Notes: generated from the sequence alone by a model not told the origin. A stretch of 41,929 bases of DNA from Candidatus Rokuibacteriota bacterium (GCA_003221635.1 QHSR01000077.1:1-41929); one strand, 5' to 3'; shown: positions 16,415 to 24,758, counted from the stretch's first letter. A program made the numbers and translations.

Positions 16415-17628
16415 AGCGTGTGACATGGGGATTCACGGTGCTGATCGCGATCGCCACCTTCGTCTGGGTCACGGCGCCCGCCGTCTCGCAGCCGAAGGTG
16501 GTCAAGATCGGCGACCTCGGCTCCAAGGTCGGTGTCTTCGAGGGCTACGGGAAGTACCAGACGTGGGGCATCCAGATGGCGGTCGAGGAGCTGAACGCCA
16601 AGGGCGGCGTCCTCGGCCACAAGCTCGAAGTCATCTCCGAGGACGACGAGACCAAGCCCGCCCCGGCGGTGCGCAAGGCCGAGAAGCTCATCCTCCAGGA
16701 CGACGTGAAGCTGCTGGTCGGCGCCGTCTCCAGCGGCGCGACGCTGGCGGTGATGGACGTCACCAAGAAGCACAAGACGATCCACTGGAACTCGGTCTCG
16801 TGCGCCGAGTTCATGCGGACCACGAAGTTCCACAAGTACTACTTCTCGAACCAGCCCGACTCCCGGATGCAGGCGAACGGGCTCGCCAAGTACATCGTCG
16901 ACAAGATGGGCAAGAAGGTCTACATCTTCTATACCGATTACGCGATGGGGCAGTCGGACGGGCGCCAGTTCAAGACCGCGCTCGAGAAGCTCGGCGGCGA
17001 GGTCGTCGGTGTCGCCGGCGCGCCGCTGGACACGAAGGACTTCAGCCCCTGGTTCGGCGCCATCAACCAGTCGAACCCCGACGTGCTCTTCGTGGCGTTC
17101 GCCGGGACCGACTCGCTCCGGCTGATGACCCAGCTCCACTCATTCGGGATGACCAAGAAGTACAAGATGGCGGGCATCGACTGCTTCCTCCTGCAACAGG
17201 ATCTGCCGTCGATCGCCGAGCCGATGGAAGGGTTCGTCCAGCTGAATCACTTCTCGCCGTACAACCCCGACGCGAACATGCAGGCCTACAACGCGCGATT
17301 CAAGAAGAAGTTCGGCACCGACGCCAACATCGCCGCCGGCTCCTACGACGCCGTCCTGTTCTGGGCGGCGGCGGTCGAGAAGGCGAAGTCGTTCGACTCC
17401 GACAAGGTCGCCGAGGCTCACGAAGGGATGTGCGTGGACAACACGCACATCGGCCGGCAGTGCATCCGGAAGGACGACCACCAGGTCATCATGGACATGC
17501 ACCTCTATCAGGTGAAGGGTGGCAAGAACCTTCCGATCGCGCGCATCGCCGGCAACGACTCGATCGGCGAGGCGATGGTGGGCAAGGACCCCGTCGAGGG
17601 GTTCACGTGGGAGATCAAGAAGAAGTAA
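16411..17628 (+). CDS. livK: Periplasmic substrate-binding protein, branched-chain amino acid (LivK) type
   Basis: The 405-residue product is a type-I periplasmic binding protein of the Peripla_BP_6/LivK family. A signal peptide of about 26 residues ends near PAVSQ, followed by VVKIGDLGSKVGVFEGYG, the standard first strand. It contains MAVEELNAKGGVLGHKLEV (about 49-67), VGAVSSGATLAV and GSYDAVLFWAAAVEKAK. Family members bind amino acids, urea, amides or aromatic acids, so the ligand cannot be named; the neighbouring amide and ring-modifying enzymes make an amide or N-heterocycle plausible. An AAGGAGGG site at 16399-16406 precedes the ATG, one of the strongest in the operon. Its start overlaps the upstream stop as ATGA. 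Confidence 0.92.
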   Translation: MKRVTWGFTVLIAIATFVWVTAPAVSQPKVVKIGDLGSKVGVFEGYGKYQTWGIQMAVEELNAKGGVLGHKLEVISEDDETKPAPAVRKAEKLILQDDVKLLVGAVSSGATLAVMDVTKKHKTIHWNSVSCAEFMRTTKFHKYYFSNQPDSRMQANGLAKYIVDKMGKKVYIFYTDYAMGQSDGRQFKTALEKLGGEVVGVAGAPLDTKDFSPWFGAINQSNPDVLFVAFAGTDSLRLMTQLHSFGMTKKYKMAGIDCFLLQQDLPSIAEPMEGFVQLNHFSPYNPDANMQAYNARFKKKFGTDANIAAGSYDAVLFWAAAVEKAKSFDSDKVAEAHEGMCVDNTHIGRQCIRKDDHQVIMDMHLYQVKGGKNLPIARIAGNDSIGEAMVGKDPVEGFTWEIKKK

Positions 17629-17637
17629 ATAGGCTCT

Positions 17638-18516
17638 TTGGACTACGTCGTCGCGGTCCTGCTCCCGCAGCTCCTGCACGGCCTCGTCTTCGGGGCCGCG
17701 CTGGGGCTGCTGGCGCTGGGCCTCACCGTGATCTTCGGCCTACTCGGTGTCATGAACTTCGCGCACGGCGAGCTGTACATGCTGGGCGCCTACGCAGGAA
17801 TCGCGGTGATCGGCCTGACCCATTCGTTCTGGGCGGCGCTCGTCGTCGCGCCGCTCGCGGTGGGCGCGATCGGCGCCGTGACCGAGGTGACGACGCTCCG
17901 ACCGCTCTATCGTCGTGAGCCCCTGTACGCCCTCATCCTGACGTTCGGGCTGGCGCTCGTGTTCCGGGAGGGCGCGCGCCAGATCTGGGGCGGCGACATG
18001 CGCCGCATCCTGCCGCCGTTCTCCGGCTCGACGCCGCTGCTCGGCATGACCTACCCGAACTACCGGCTCTTTCTTCTGGCCGCCTCGTCGGTGCTCCTGC
18101 TGGCGATCTGGCTCTTCTTCACCAAGACCCGCGCGGGCATCCTCGTGCGCGCCGCCGTCCAGGACGCCGAGATGCTCGACGGCCTCGGCGTCAACGTCCC
18201 CCGCGTCTTCACCTTGACGTTCGCCGGCTCGGCGGCGCTCGCCGCGCTGGCCGGGCTCCTGCTCGCCCCCATCTTCACCGTCTATCCGCAGATGGGCGTG
18301 GAGATGATCCTGCTGGCGTTCATCGTCGTGATCCTCGGCGGCATGGGCTCGATGGGCGGCTCGGTCGTCGCCGCCGTCGTGATCGGGCTGGCCCAGAGCC
18401 TCCTGACCCTCTGGATGAACCCCCAGCGCGTGGCGATCGCGATCTTCGCGCTCATGATCGTCGTCCTGATCGTCCGGCCCCGGGGCTTCTTCGGCCGGGA
18501 GGGTGTGCTTGAGTAG
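17638..18516 (+). CDS. livH: Branched-chain amino acid-type ABC permease LivH
   Basis: The 292-residue inner-membrane permease starts at TTG 17638, nine bases after livK, and has about eight membrane helices. The segments LGLLALGLTVIFGLLGVMNF and AHGELYMLGAYAG near the N-terminus and FAGSAALAALAGLLLAP and LGGMGSMGGSVVAAVVIGL toward the C-terminus are typical of LivH. It pairs with LivM to form the channel. The TTG start is supported because the helix-forming family start follows immediately and no ATG lies nearby. Confidence 0.93.
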   Translation: MDYVVAVLLPQLLHGLVFGAALGLLALGLTVIFGLLGVMNFAHGELYMLGAYAGIAVIGLTHSFWAALVVAPLAVGAIGAVTEVTTLRPLYRREPLYALILTFGLALVFREGARQIWGGDMRRILPPFSGSTPLLGMTYPNYRLFLLAASSVLLLAIWLFFTKTRAGILVRAAVQDAEMLDGLGVNVPRVFTLTFAGSAALAALAGLLLAPIFTVYPQMGVEMILLAFIVVILGGMGSMGGSVVAAVVIGLAQSLLTLWMNPQRVAIAIFALMIVVLIVRPRGFFGREGVLE

Positions 18517-19459
18517 AGCGCTCACCTGGGGGCCCCTGCTCGCGTGGGCGCTGCTGGCCGTGCTGCCGGCCCTCCCCTTCATGTCGAAGTTCTATCTGCT
18601 GCTCGCGTTCGACGCGCTACTCTTCGGGGCCATCGCGATGAGCCTGGATTTATTGATGGGCTACACCGGGCTCGTCTCGTTCGGCCACGCCGCGTTCTTC
18701 GGCCTCGGCGCCTACGCCACCGCGGTGCTTCTGGAACGCGGGATCGTCTCGCTCTGGCTATGCCTGCCTTTCGCCGCTCTGGTCGTCGGCCTCTACGCCC
18801 TGGTGGTCAGCTACTTCTCCACGGCGCGCCGCGGGATCTACTTCGCTCTGCTCACGCTGATCTTCGCCGAGGTCGTGTTCACGTTCTTCCGCTACACGCA
18901 GACGTTCGGTGGCTCGGACGGGATCCAGGGGGTCCCGTCCCCGCGCCTGGCGCCCGGCTTCGCCATCGACACCCCGATGCGCAACTATTACCTCGTCCTG
19001 GTCTACCTGGGTCTCGCCTACCTGGTCTGCCGGGTCCTGGTCACCTCGCACTTCGGCCGGGTGCTCGTCGCGATCCGCGAAAACGAGGACCGCGCGCGAT
19101 TCCTCGGCTACAACGTCCAGCGCTACAAGATGGCCGTGTGCATGATCTCCGCCCTCCTCACGGGTCTCGGCGGCGCGCTCTACCCCGGGCGCTCGGCGTT
19201 CGCGACGCCGGACCTCATGCTCTGGACGGTGTCGGGCGAGTTCATCATCATGGTCATGATCGGCGGGCTCGGCACGCTCGCCGGCCCCGTCATCGGCGGC
19301 GCGTTCTTCGTCGTGCTGCAGGAGAAGGTCTCGTCGTACGTGGACTGGTACTTCATCGTGATCGGCCTGGTCCTGGTGTTCATCGTTCTGTTCATGCCCA
19401 AGGGGCTGCTCGGCATCCGCGACCTCCTCGGCGGTCGACGTTGGCGCGCGACGGCGTAG
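18509..19459 (+). CDS. livM: Branched-chain amino acid-type ABC permease LivM
   Basis: This is the second permease, about 316 residues with the TTG start at 18509, which lies six bases after a GGGAGG site; an in-frame GTG at 18503 would sit directly against that site and is less likely. Family segments are SLDLLMGYTGLVSFGHAAFF and GLGAYATAVL early on, RVLVAIRENEDRARFLGYN in the cytoplasmic loop that contacts the ATPases, and MIGGLGTLAGPVIGGAFF near the end. It overlaps the end of livH by eight bases and the start of livG by 19, so it is tightly coupled to both. Confidence 0.93.
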   Translation: MSRALTWGPLLAWALLAVLPALPFMSKFYLLLAFDALLFGAIAMSLDLLMGYTGLVSFGHAAFFGLGAYATAVLLERGIVSLWLCLPFAALVVGLYALVVSYFSTARRGIYFALLTLIFAEVVFTFFRYTQTFGGSDGIQGVPSPRLAPGFAIDTPMRNYYLVLVYLGLAYLVCRVLVTSHFGRVLVAIRENEDRARFLGYNVQRYKMAVCMISALLTGLGGALYPGRSAFATPDLMLWTVSGEFIIMVMIGGLGTLAGPVIGGAFFVVLQEKVSSYVDWYFIVIGLVLVFIVLFMPKGLLGIRDLLGGRRWRATA

Positions 19460-20202
19460 TCCTCGAGGTCGACGCCGTCTCCAAGAGCTTCGGCGCCCTC
19501 GCGGCGCTCTCGAAGGTGAGCCTCGCCGTGCGGGCCGGCCAGATCTTCTCGGTGATCGGGCCCAACGGCGCGGGCAAGTCCACGCTCTTCAACGTGGTCT
19601 CGGGGCTCCACGTGCCGACCGCCGGCCGGGTGCGGTTCCGGGGACAGGAGATCACCGGGCTCGCGCCGGAGACGATCAACCGTCTCGGCGTCGCCAAGAC
19701 CTTCCAGATCACCAACATCTTCCCCCAGATCTCGGTGTTCGAGAACGTGCGCGTCGCCGCCCAGTCCCGCGCGCACGAATCCGGACGGTTGTCTTCCCTC
19801 TGGCGTTTGCCGGACGTCGAGGCCGGGGCGGCCGATCTCCTCCGCGCATTCGGGCTCCTGCCCAAACGGGACGAGCTGGCGGAGAATCTCTCGCACGGCG
19901 AGCAGCGCTACCTCGAAATCTGTCTGGCGCTCGCGACCGAGCCGACCCTCGTGCTTCTCGACGAGCCGACGGCGGGCATGACGCCGCGTGAGACGCGGGA
20001 GGCGACGGCGCTCATTCGGCAGATCGCGTCGGCGCGCGGCCTGACGGTGCTCCTGATCGAGCACGACATGTCCGTCGTCATGGGGATCTCGGACCGGATC
20101 GCGGTTCTTCACTTCGGCGAGAAGATCGCCGAGGGCGCGCCGGAGCAGATCCGGAACGACCCGAAGGTGGTCGAGGCCTACCTGGGGCCCCCCGAGGACT
20201 AG
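19441..20202 (+). CDS. livG: ABC importer ATPase LivG
   Basis: The product is about 253 residues from TTG 19441, the only plausible start ahead of VLEVDAVSKSFG. It has Walker A GPNGAGKST, the signature LSHGEQRYLEI in place of the common LSGGQ, Walker B LVLLDEPTAGM and the switch histidine in LLIEHDMSVV. The GM after DEPTA and the C-terminal KVVEAYLG are LivG features. It drives import together with LivF. The start lies 19 bases inside livM and the stop is one base before livF. Confidence 0.93.
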   Translation: MARDGVVLEVDAVSKSFGALAALSKVSLAVRAGQIFSVIGPNGAGKSTLFNVVSGLHVPTAGRVRFRGQEITGLAPETINRLGVAKTFQITNIFPQISVFENVRVAAQSRAHESGRLSSLWRLPDVEAGAADLLRAFGLLPKRDELAENLSHGEQRYLEICLALATEPTLVLLDEPTAGMTPRETREATALIRQIASARGLTVLLIEHDMSVVMGISDRIAVLHFGEKIAEGAPEQIRNDPKVVEAYLGPPED

Positions 20203-20203
20203 C

Positions 20204-20911
20204 GTGTTCAAGATGACGGAGGTCCATGCCGGCTACGGGGCGACGCCGATCCTTTTCGGCGTGTCGCTCGAGGTGCGCGCCGGCGAGGCGGTCGCGCTCC
20301 TCGGCCGGAACGGCATGGGCAAGACCACGCTCATGAAGACCGCGATCGGCTTCCTCGAGCCCTGGCGGGGCGCGATCGAGTTCGAGGGCGTCGAGCTCAC
20401 CGGTCGCGCCCCGCACGAGATCGCCCGGCTCGGTGTCGGGTTCGTCCCCGAGAATCGGCGGATCTTCCCCGGGCTGACGGTCCGAGAGAATCTCGAGCTG
20501 GGGCTCTCGGCCGCCGCCGATCGGTCCGCGGCGCTCCGGCGCCGGCGTCTCGACGAGGTGTTCCATCACTTCCCGCGCCTCCGCGAGCGCATCGAGCAGC
20601 CTGGCAAGACGCTCTCGGGCGGCGAGCAGCAGATGCTCGCGATCGCCAGGGTGATGATGGCGGGTGCGCGGCTCATCCTGATGGACGAGCCGACGCAGGG
20701 GCTGGCGCCCGCGTTCATCCGTCACATCCGCGACATGATCTCCGAGCTGAAGCGGCTCGGCGTGACCGTGCTGCTGGTCGAGCAGAACGCGCGGGTCGCG
20801 CTCTCCGTGTGCGACCGCGGCTACATCATGGAGAAGGGCTCGATCGTGTTCGCGGCCTCGTCTCGAGAGCTGCGAGAGAGCCCGGTGACGCGTGAAAAGC
20901 TGGGCGTCTAG
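20204..20911 (+). CDS. livF: ABC importer ATPase LivF
   Basis: The 235-residue ATPase starts at GTG 20204, one base after the livG stop. It has Walker A GRNGMGKTT, the LivF-typical GFVPENRRIFPGLTVRENL stretch (about residues 79-97), signature LSGGEQQMLAIA, Walker B LILMDEPTQGLAP and the switch region LLVEQNARVAL. With LivG it completes a full five-component importer. The last 20 bases overlap the start of the thioredoxin-like gene, which implies that gene is co-translated. Confidence 0.94.
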   Translation: MFKMTEVHAGYGATPILFGVSLEVRAGEAVALLGRNGMGKTTLMKTAIGFLEPWRGAIEFEGVELTGRAPHEIARLGVGFVPENRRIFPGLTVRENLELGLSAAADRSAALRRRRLDEVFHHFPRLRERIEQPGKTLSGGEQQMLAIARVMMAGARLILMDEPTQGLAPAFIRHIRDMISELKRLGVTVLLVEQNARVALSVCDRGYIMEKGSIVFAASSRELRESPVTREKLGV

Positions 20912-21533
20912 CGCGATCTTCGGGGCGACCCGGCGTGAGTCGCTGGTGCGTGCTGGCCTCGCCATCGTCATCCTGGGCGCGGTCCTCTGGATCCTGCCGG
21001 TGCGCCGGCCGGGCGAGGAAGGCGGCCACCATGACATCGCGCGGCCTGTCCTCGACCCCTTCGAGAAGGCCGGCGTCGTCGAGCTCAAGGAGGGCCAGTC
21101 GGCACCCGGCTTCACCCTGGGCACGCTCGACGGCCACCGCGCGTCGGTGGCGGACCATCGGGACAAGCTCGTCGTCGTGAACTTCTGGGCCACCTGGTGC
21201 CAGCCCTGCACCCTCGAGATGCCGTCGCTCGAGGCGCTGTGGAACCGTTACCGCGACCGAGGGCTGGTCGTGGTCGGCGTCTCCGTGGATCGAGGCGCGC
21301 CGAAAAACCTCATCGAGCCCTACGTCCGAAATCTGAAGCTCACGTTTCCGATCCTCCTCGACCCCGACTCGAAGACATCCGACCGCTGGAGGGTCACGGC
21401 CCTACCCTCGACCTTCCTCGTCCGGCCCGGCGGCGAGGTGGCCGGAATGGCGATGGGCGCGCGCGAATGGAACAGCGACGAGATGCGGGCGCTCGTCGAG
21501 CGACTCCTCCCGCATCCCGAGACTCACCGGTGA
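20892..21533 (+). CDS. Membrane-anchored TlpA-like thioredoxin
   Basis: The 213-residue protein has an uncleaved signal or anchor helix (about residues 20-37, LVRAGLAIVILGAVLWILPV) and a periplasmic thioredoxin fold of the TlpA/AhpC-TSA type. NFWATWCQPC carries the redox pair C-x-x-C at about residue 100, and TALPSTF supplies the cis-proline. Such proteins reduce disulfides in apocytochromes, copper-site proteins or other exported targets. It starts at GTG 20892 inside livF, so it belongs to the importer operon. Its presence suggests that another exported operon product has redox-active cysteines or a metal site. Confidence 0.88.
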   Translation: MKSWASSAIFGATRRESLVRAGLAIVILGAVLWILPVRRPGEEGGHHDIARPVLDPFEKAGVVELKEGQSAPGFTLGTLDGHRASVADHRDKLVVVNFWATWCQPCTLEMPSLEALWNRYRDRGLVVVGVSVDRGAPKNLIEPYVRNLKLTFPILLDPDSKTSDRWRVTALPSTFLVRPGGEVAGMAMGAREWNSDEMRALVERLLPHPETHR

Positions 21534-21612
21534 AAGAAACGACGACGCTCGGCACCGGGTTCGGCGCAGAATTCTTCCGTCAGAGGGCACACCACCAGAC
21601 AGAGGGACGGAC

Positions 21613-22353
21613 ATGTTGGAGTACGACCGCCGCAGAATCCTCAAGGGCACGGCCGCAAGCTTCGTGGTCGCCGGGATCGCCGGCGCCGCGCGGATGGCTG
21701 CCGCGCAAGCCGGGAGCATGAAGATGAAGCCGACAGCGCAAGACGTTCTCCTCGTCATCGACGTGCAGAACTGCTTCACCCCGGGCGGCCCGCTGGCGGT
21801 GAAGGAGGGCGACCAGATCATCCCGCTCATCAATCGTCTCGCCAGGGGCTTCGAGCACGTCGTGCTGACGCAGGACTGGCACACCCCCGGCCACATCTCG
21901 TTCGCGTCGTCCCACGCCGGAAAGAAGCCCTTCGAGACGACCCAGCTTTCCTACGGGACCCAGGTTCTCTGGCCGGACCACTGCGTGCAGGGCACGCCGG
22001 GCGCGGACCTTCACCGGGACCTCCGGATCCCGCACGCCGAGCTGATCATCCGCAAGGGCTATCGCAAGCACGTCGATTCCTACTCGGCCTTCTACGAGGC
22101 CGACGGCAAGACGCCGACGGGGCTCACCGGCTATCTGCGTGACCGAGGCCTCACGCAGGTGTTCCTCGTCGGCCTCGCGACCGATTTCTGCGTGGCGTGG
22201 TCGGCGCTGGACGCGCGCAAGGCCGGTTTCGGCGCGCTGGTGATCGAGGACGCCACCCGGGGGATCGACGCCGACGGCTCGCTCGCCAAGGCCTGGAAGG
22301 ACATGCTCGGCGCGGGCGTCAAGCGGATCAAGTCGGCGGATCTCGAGGGGTAG
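21613..22353 (+). CDS. Tat-exported nicotinamidase/isochorismatase-family hydrolase
   Basis: The 246-residue protein opens with a twin-arginine signal (RRRILK at residues 6-11, then a hydrophobic run ending in AAAQAG), so it is probably folded and then exported. The cysteine hydrolase fold is intact: catalytic D50 in VIDVQNCF, K148 in IIRKGY and C193 in ATDFCV; metal ligands D88 and H90 in TQDWH and H123 in WPDHC. This is the PncA-type set that deamidates nicotinamide. A periplasmic location is unusual, since NAD salvage is cytoplasmic, and suggests breakdown of an external amide. It lies 79 bases after the thioredoxin gene with a GAGGGA site before the ATG, and is the likely last gene of the operon. 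Confidence 0.88.
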   Translation: MLEYDRRRILKGTAASFVVAGIAGAARMAAAQAGSMKMKPTAQDVLLVIDVQNCFTPGGPLAVKEGDQIIPLINRLARGFEHVVLTQDWHTPGHISFASSHAGKKPFETTQLSYGTQVLWPDHCVQGTPGADLHRDLRIPHAELIIRKGYRKHVDSYSAFYEADGKTPTGLTGYLRDRGLTQVFLVGLATDFCVAWSALDARKAGFGALVIEDATRGIDADGSLAKAWKDMLGAGVKRIKSADLEG

Positions 22354-22383
22354 GCCGCGCCGCGGTCACCGGGGTCGGGCGGG

Positions 22384-22527
22384 GACCGGGGCGGTGCGGG
22401 AGGGGTCCCCCGGACCACGCGGCACGCGTGCGCTACTCCGCCGCGGCTGGGCTCCATCCGGGCGCTCGCCATCCGCCGCCGCGTTGCGGGAACGGGTCCG
22501 GCGACCCCCTCCCCCACCGCCCCGTTC
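22384..22527. repeat. GC-rich intergenic palindrome, copy B
   Basis: The arm 22384-22414 pairs with 22497-22527 at about 26 of 31 positions. The region 22472-22508, read on the minus strand, repeats the core of the palindrome at 13002-13040 (GGACCCGTTCCC, then GCAAC and CGGCGGCGGA). It lies between the end of the importer operon and the convergent VIT gene, where a bidirectional terminator would be expected, but there is no T-tract. Confidence 0.7.
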
Positions 22528-22573
22528 CCCTCTCGACCCGACCCGGCCGTAGCGCGCGAATTAAGCGCGTGAA

Positions 22574-23269
22574 TTAGGAGATGGCGCGCGCGATGAGGAA
22601 GGCGGCGGCGGCGGCGAGGCCGCCGATCAGCACGGTTTGCAGGGCGCTCCGCGGCGCCCAGGCGCCGGTGAAGCGCCCTTTGATCCAGCCGAAGACGGCC
22701 AGAGCCGTCCCGGTCACGACGATCGACCACGGCAGGGCTCCCTGCGCGCTCGAGGACAGCATGTAGGGGCCGAGGGGGATGAGCCCGCCCGCGATGTAGG
22801 CGACGGCGATGACGACACCGCTCCTGAGCGCGCGCCGGGCGTCGGGCATTTCGAGCCCCAGCTCGAACCGCAGCATGAAATCACGCCACGCCTCCGGGCG
22901 CTTGCGCAGCGCCTCGACGACGGGAGCGCTCTGCTCGGAGGTCAGGCCGTAGGACTGGAGAAGCTCCATGACCTCCATCGCCTCGACCTCGGGCTTCTGC
23001 TCGATCTCGAGCTCCTCGCGCGCCCGCTCGTTCGCGTAGTGCTCGACGTCGCTCTTCCCCGCGAGGTAGCCGCCAAGCCCCATCGCGATCGAGCCGGCGG
23101 CAATCTCGGCCAGACCGGCCGTGACGATCAGCGTGGTCGAGTCAACGGCGCCGGTGAGCCCCGCGGCCAATGCGAATGGAACGGTCAATCCGTCCGACAT
23201 GCCGATGACGGTGTCTCTCACGACGAGGCCACCGGTGAAGTGCTGTTCGACGTGCAGCGTGTATGGCAT
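22574..23269 (-). CDS. VIT-family (CCC1-like) iron/manganese transporter
   Basis: The 231-residue membrane protein belongs to the VIT/CCC1 family, which moves Fe2+ or Mn2+ out of the cytoplasm. Near the N-terminus it has VIGMSDGLTVPFALAAGLTG (about residues 20-40), then the EIAAGSIAMGLGGYLAGKS helix whose acidic end leads into a cytoplasmic metal-binding domain rich in Glu (HYANERAREELEIEQKPEVE). Three further helices follow at the C-terminal end. Five helices in all and the length are normal. It stands alone on the minus strand, convergent with the importer operon. Confidence 0.9.
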   Translation of the reverse strand: MPYTLHVEQHFTGGLVVRDTVIGMSDGLTVPFALAAGLTGAVDSTTLIVTAGLAEIAAGSIAMGLGGYLAGKSDVEHYANERAREELEIEQKPEVEAMEVMELLQSYGLTSEQSAPVVEALRKRPEAWRDFMLRFELGLEMPDARRALRSGVVIAVAYIAGGLIPLGPYMLSSSAQGALPWSIVVTGTALAVFGWIKGRFTGAWAPRSALQTVLIGGLAAAAAFLIARAIS

Positions 23270-23315
23270 GACCCCTCCCCGGTCTACTCTCCCACGGTGC
23301 GCGGCCGGCCCCGCT

Positions 23316-24188
23316 CTACCGCGCGATCGGAAGGTCGTCGCGGTTTCCCCACTCGCTCCACGAGCGGTCGTAGCCGACGAGCCGCGGGTAGCCGAGCAGG
23401 CGCAGCACGAAATAGGTGTGCGCGGCGCGATGATGGGTCTGGCAGTAGGTGACGACCGTCTTGTCGGGCGTCACCGCCTGTGCGGCATACATGGCGCGTA
23501 GCTCGTCCGCCGACCTGAAGGCTCCGTCGGGGCGCAGGTTCTGTTCCCACTCGATGTTGATCGCGCCGGGGATGTGACCGCCGCGCCTGGCGCGCACATC
23601 CATGCCGGCGTACTCGGCCGGGCTCCGAGTGTCCACCAGCACGAGCGTCGGATCACTCAGCCGGTCGCGCACCCACTCGGCGCTCGCCACACGCTCCGGC
23701 TCGCGGGCCGGGCGGTAATCCGTGCGAGCGACCCGCCGGACTTCGCTCGTCACCAGAAGCTTCGCCCCACGCCACGCCTGGATCCCGCCGTCGAGGAGGG
23801 ACACCGCATGGTGCCCGAGGGTGTCGAGCGTGAAGAAGAACCGCGCGGCGTGGAGCCCACCGCTGTCGTCGTAGATCACCACGTGGGTGTCGGGTCCGAT
23901 CCCGAGGTCCGACACCAGGCGCGCTCCCTCCTCCGCCGTGGGCAGCCGGTAGCCGCCCGCTGGCACCTTGACCCGAGCGTCGTCGACGTTGAGGTAGACG
24001 GCTCCGGGAATATGCCCTCGCCGGTAGTCGTTTCGCTCCGTCACCATGTCCACGATGCGGAGGTTGCCGTCCCCGAGATGGGCCTCGAGCCACACCGCGT
24101 CGACCAGAAGAGGGGCCGGCGCGGCGGCCGCGGGCCCGAGCAGCACACAGGCCATGGCGATCAGGGGCACGATGAGCCGCAGCTTCAT
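23316..24188 (-). CDS. Exported tandem-rhodanese sulfurtransferase
   Basis: From the ATG at 24188, seven bases after a GGAGG site, the product is 290 residues with a signal peptide ending near GPAAAA (about residue 23). Two rhodanese domains follow. The first has VIYDDSGGLHAARF where an active site would be, so it lacks the cysteine. The second has TYCQTHHRAAHTYF, with the catalytic cysteine in an enlarged loop, and ends with the family signature YDRSWSEWGNRDDLPI. This is the thiosulfate/3-mercaptopyruvate sulfurtransferase layout, here placed in the periplasm. An upstream in-frame ATG at 24230 has no ribosome site. Sulfur donor and acceptor are unknown. Confidence 0.9.
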   Translation of the reverse strand: MKLRLIVPLIAMACVLLGPAAAAPAPLLVDAVWLEAHLGDGNLRIVDMVTERNDYRRGHIPGAVYLNVDDARVKVPAGGYRLPTAEEGARLVSDLGIGPDTHVVIYDDSGGLHAARFFFTLDTLGHHAVSLLDGGIQAWRGAKLLVTSEVRRVARTDYRPAREPERVASAEWVRDRLSDPTLVLVDTRSPAEYAGMDVRARRGGHIPGAINIEWEQNLRPDGAFRSADELRAMYAAQAVTPDKTVVTYCQTHHRAAHTYFVLRLLGYPRLVGYDRSWSEWGNRDDLPIAR

Positions 24189-24300
24189 GGCGTTACCTCC
24201 GCGGCCGAGCGCTTGGTACCCTGGCCGCATGAAAATCTACCTTGCCTTCGTCGCGATCGGCGTGTGGATGCTGGTCACCTGAAGCCAGGATCGCATGAAC

Positions 24301-24741
24301 TCACTTTCCCCTGACGGTCACGACGGGACACGGCGCAGCGCCGATGACCCGTTCCGCCACGCTGCCGAGGACCAGCTTCGCGAGACCCGAGCGCCCGTGC
24401 GTGCCCATCACCACGAGATCCGCACGCTTGGACCTGGCGAAGCGGACGATTTGCTCGTGCGCCACGCCCTCGAGCAGGAACCCCTTCGCGCGGACCCCTG
24501 CCGTCTTCGCCCGCGCCAGCAGCTTGTCGAGCTGCTTCTGCGCCCACGCTCTGGCCGACGCCGCGAGGTCGTCGTACACCTTGGGTGGGATGTACGCGTC
24601 GCCGGGCACGGGCATGATCGGGTTGAGGACGTGGACGATCAGCAGCTCGGCGCGGCTCGCCTTCGCCATCTCGATCGCCTTGCGGAAGGCCCGGGTCGAG
24701 GCCGTGGAGAAATCAGAGGGGTGGAGAATGCGACGAATCAT
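24301..24741 (-). CDS. Universal stress protein (UspA family)
   Basis: The start at 24741 follows GGGAGG by seven bases and gives 146 residues, normal for a single-domain Usp. It begins MIRRILHPSDFSTAS, with D9 in the nucleotide pocket, and ends with the ATP-binding signature GTHGRSGLAKLVLGSVAERV. It is therefore probably of the ATP-binding type. It lies 17 bases downstream of dppF and reads as the last gene of that operon, which may tie its expression to peptide supply. Confidence 0.92.
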   Translation of the reverse strand: MIRRILHPSDFSTASTRAFRKAIEMAKASRAELLIVHVLNPIMPVPGDAYIPPKVYDDLAASARAWAQKQLDKLLARAKTAGVRAKGFLLEGVAHEQIVRFARSKRADLVVMGTHGRSGLAKLVLGSVAERVIGAAPCPVVTVRGK

Positions 24742-24758
24742 CGGATCGCCTCCCGGGG

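Noticed and set aside
24229-24282. 17-residue hydrophobic ORF (MKIYLAFVAIGVWMLVT) between the rhodanese and the universal stress protein genes
   Set aside because: It resembles a small membrane peptide, but no good ribosome site precedes it and so short a frame is easily due to chance.
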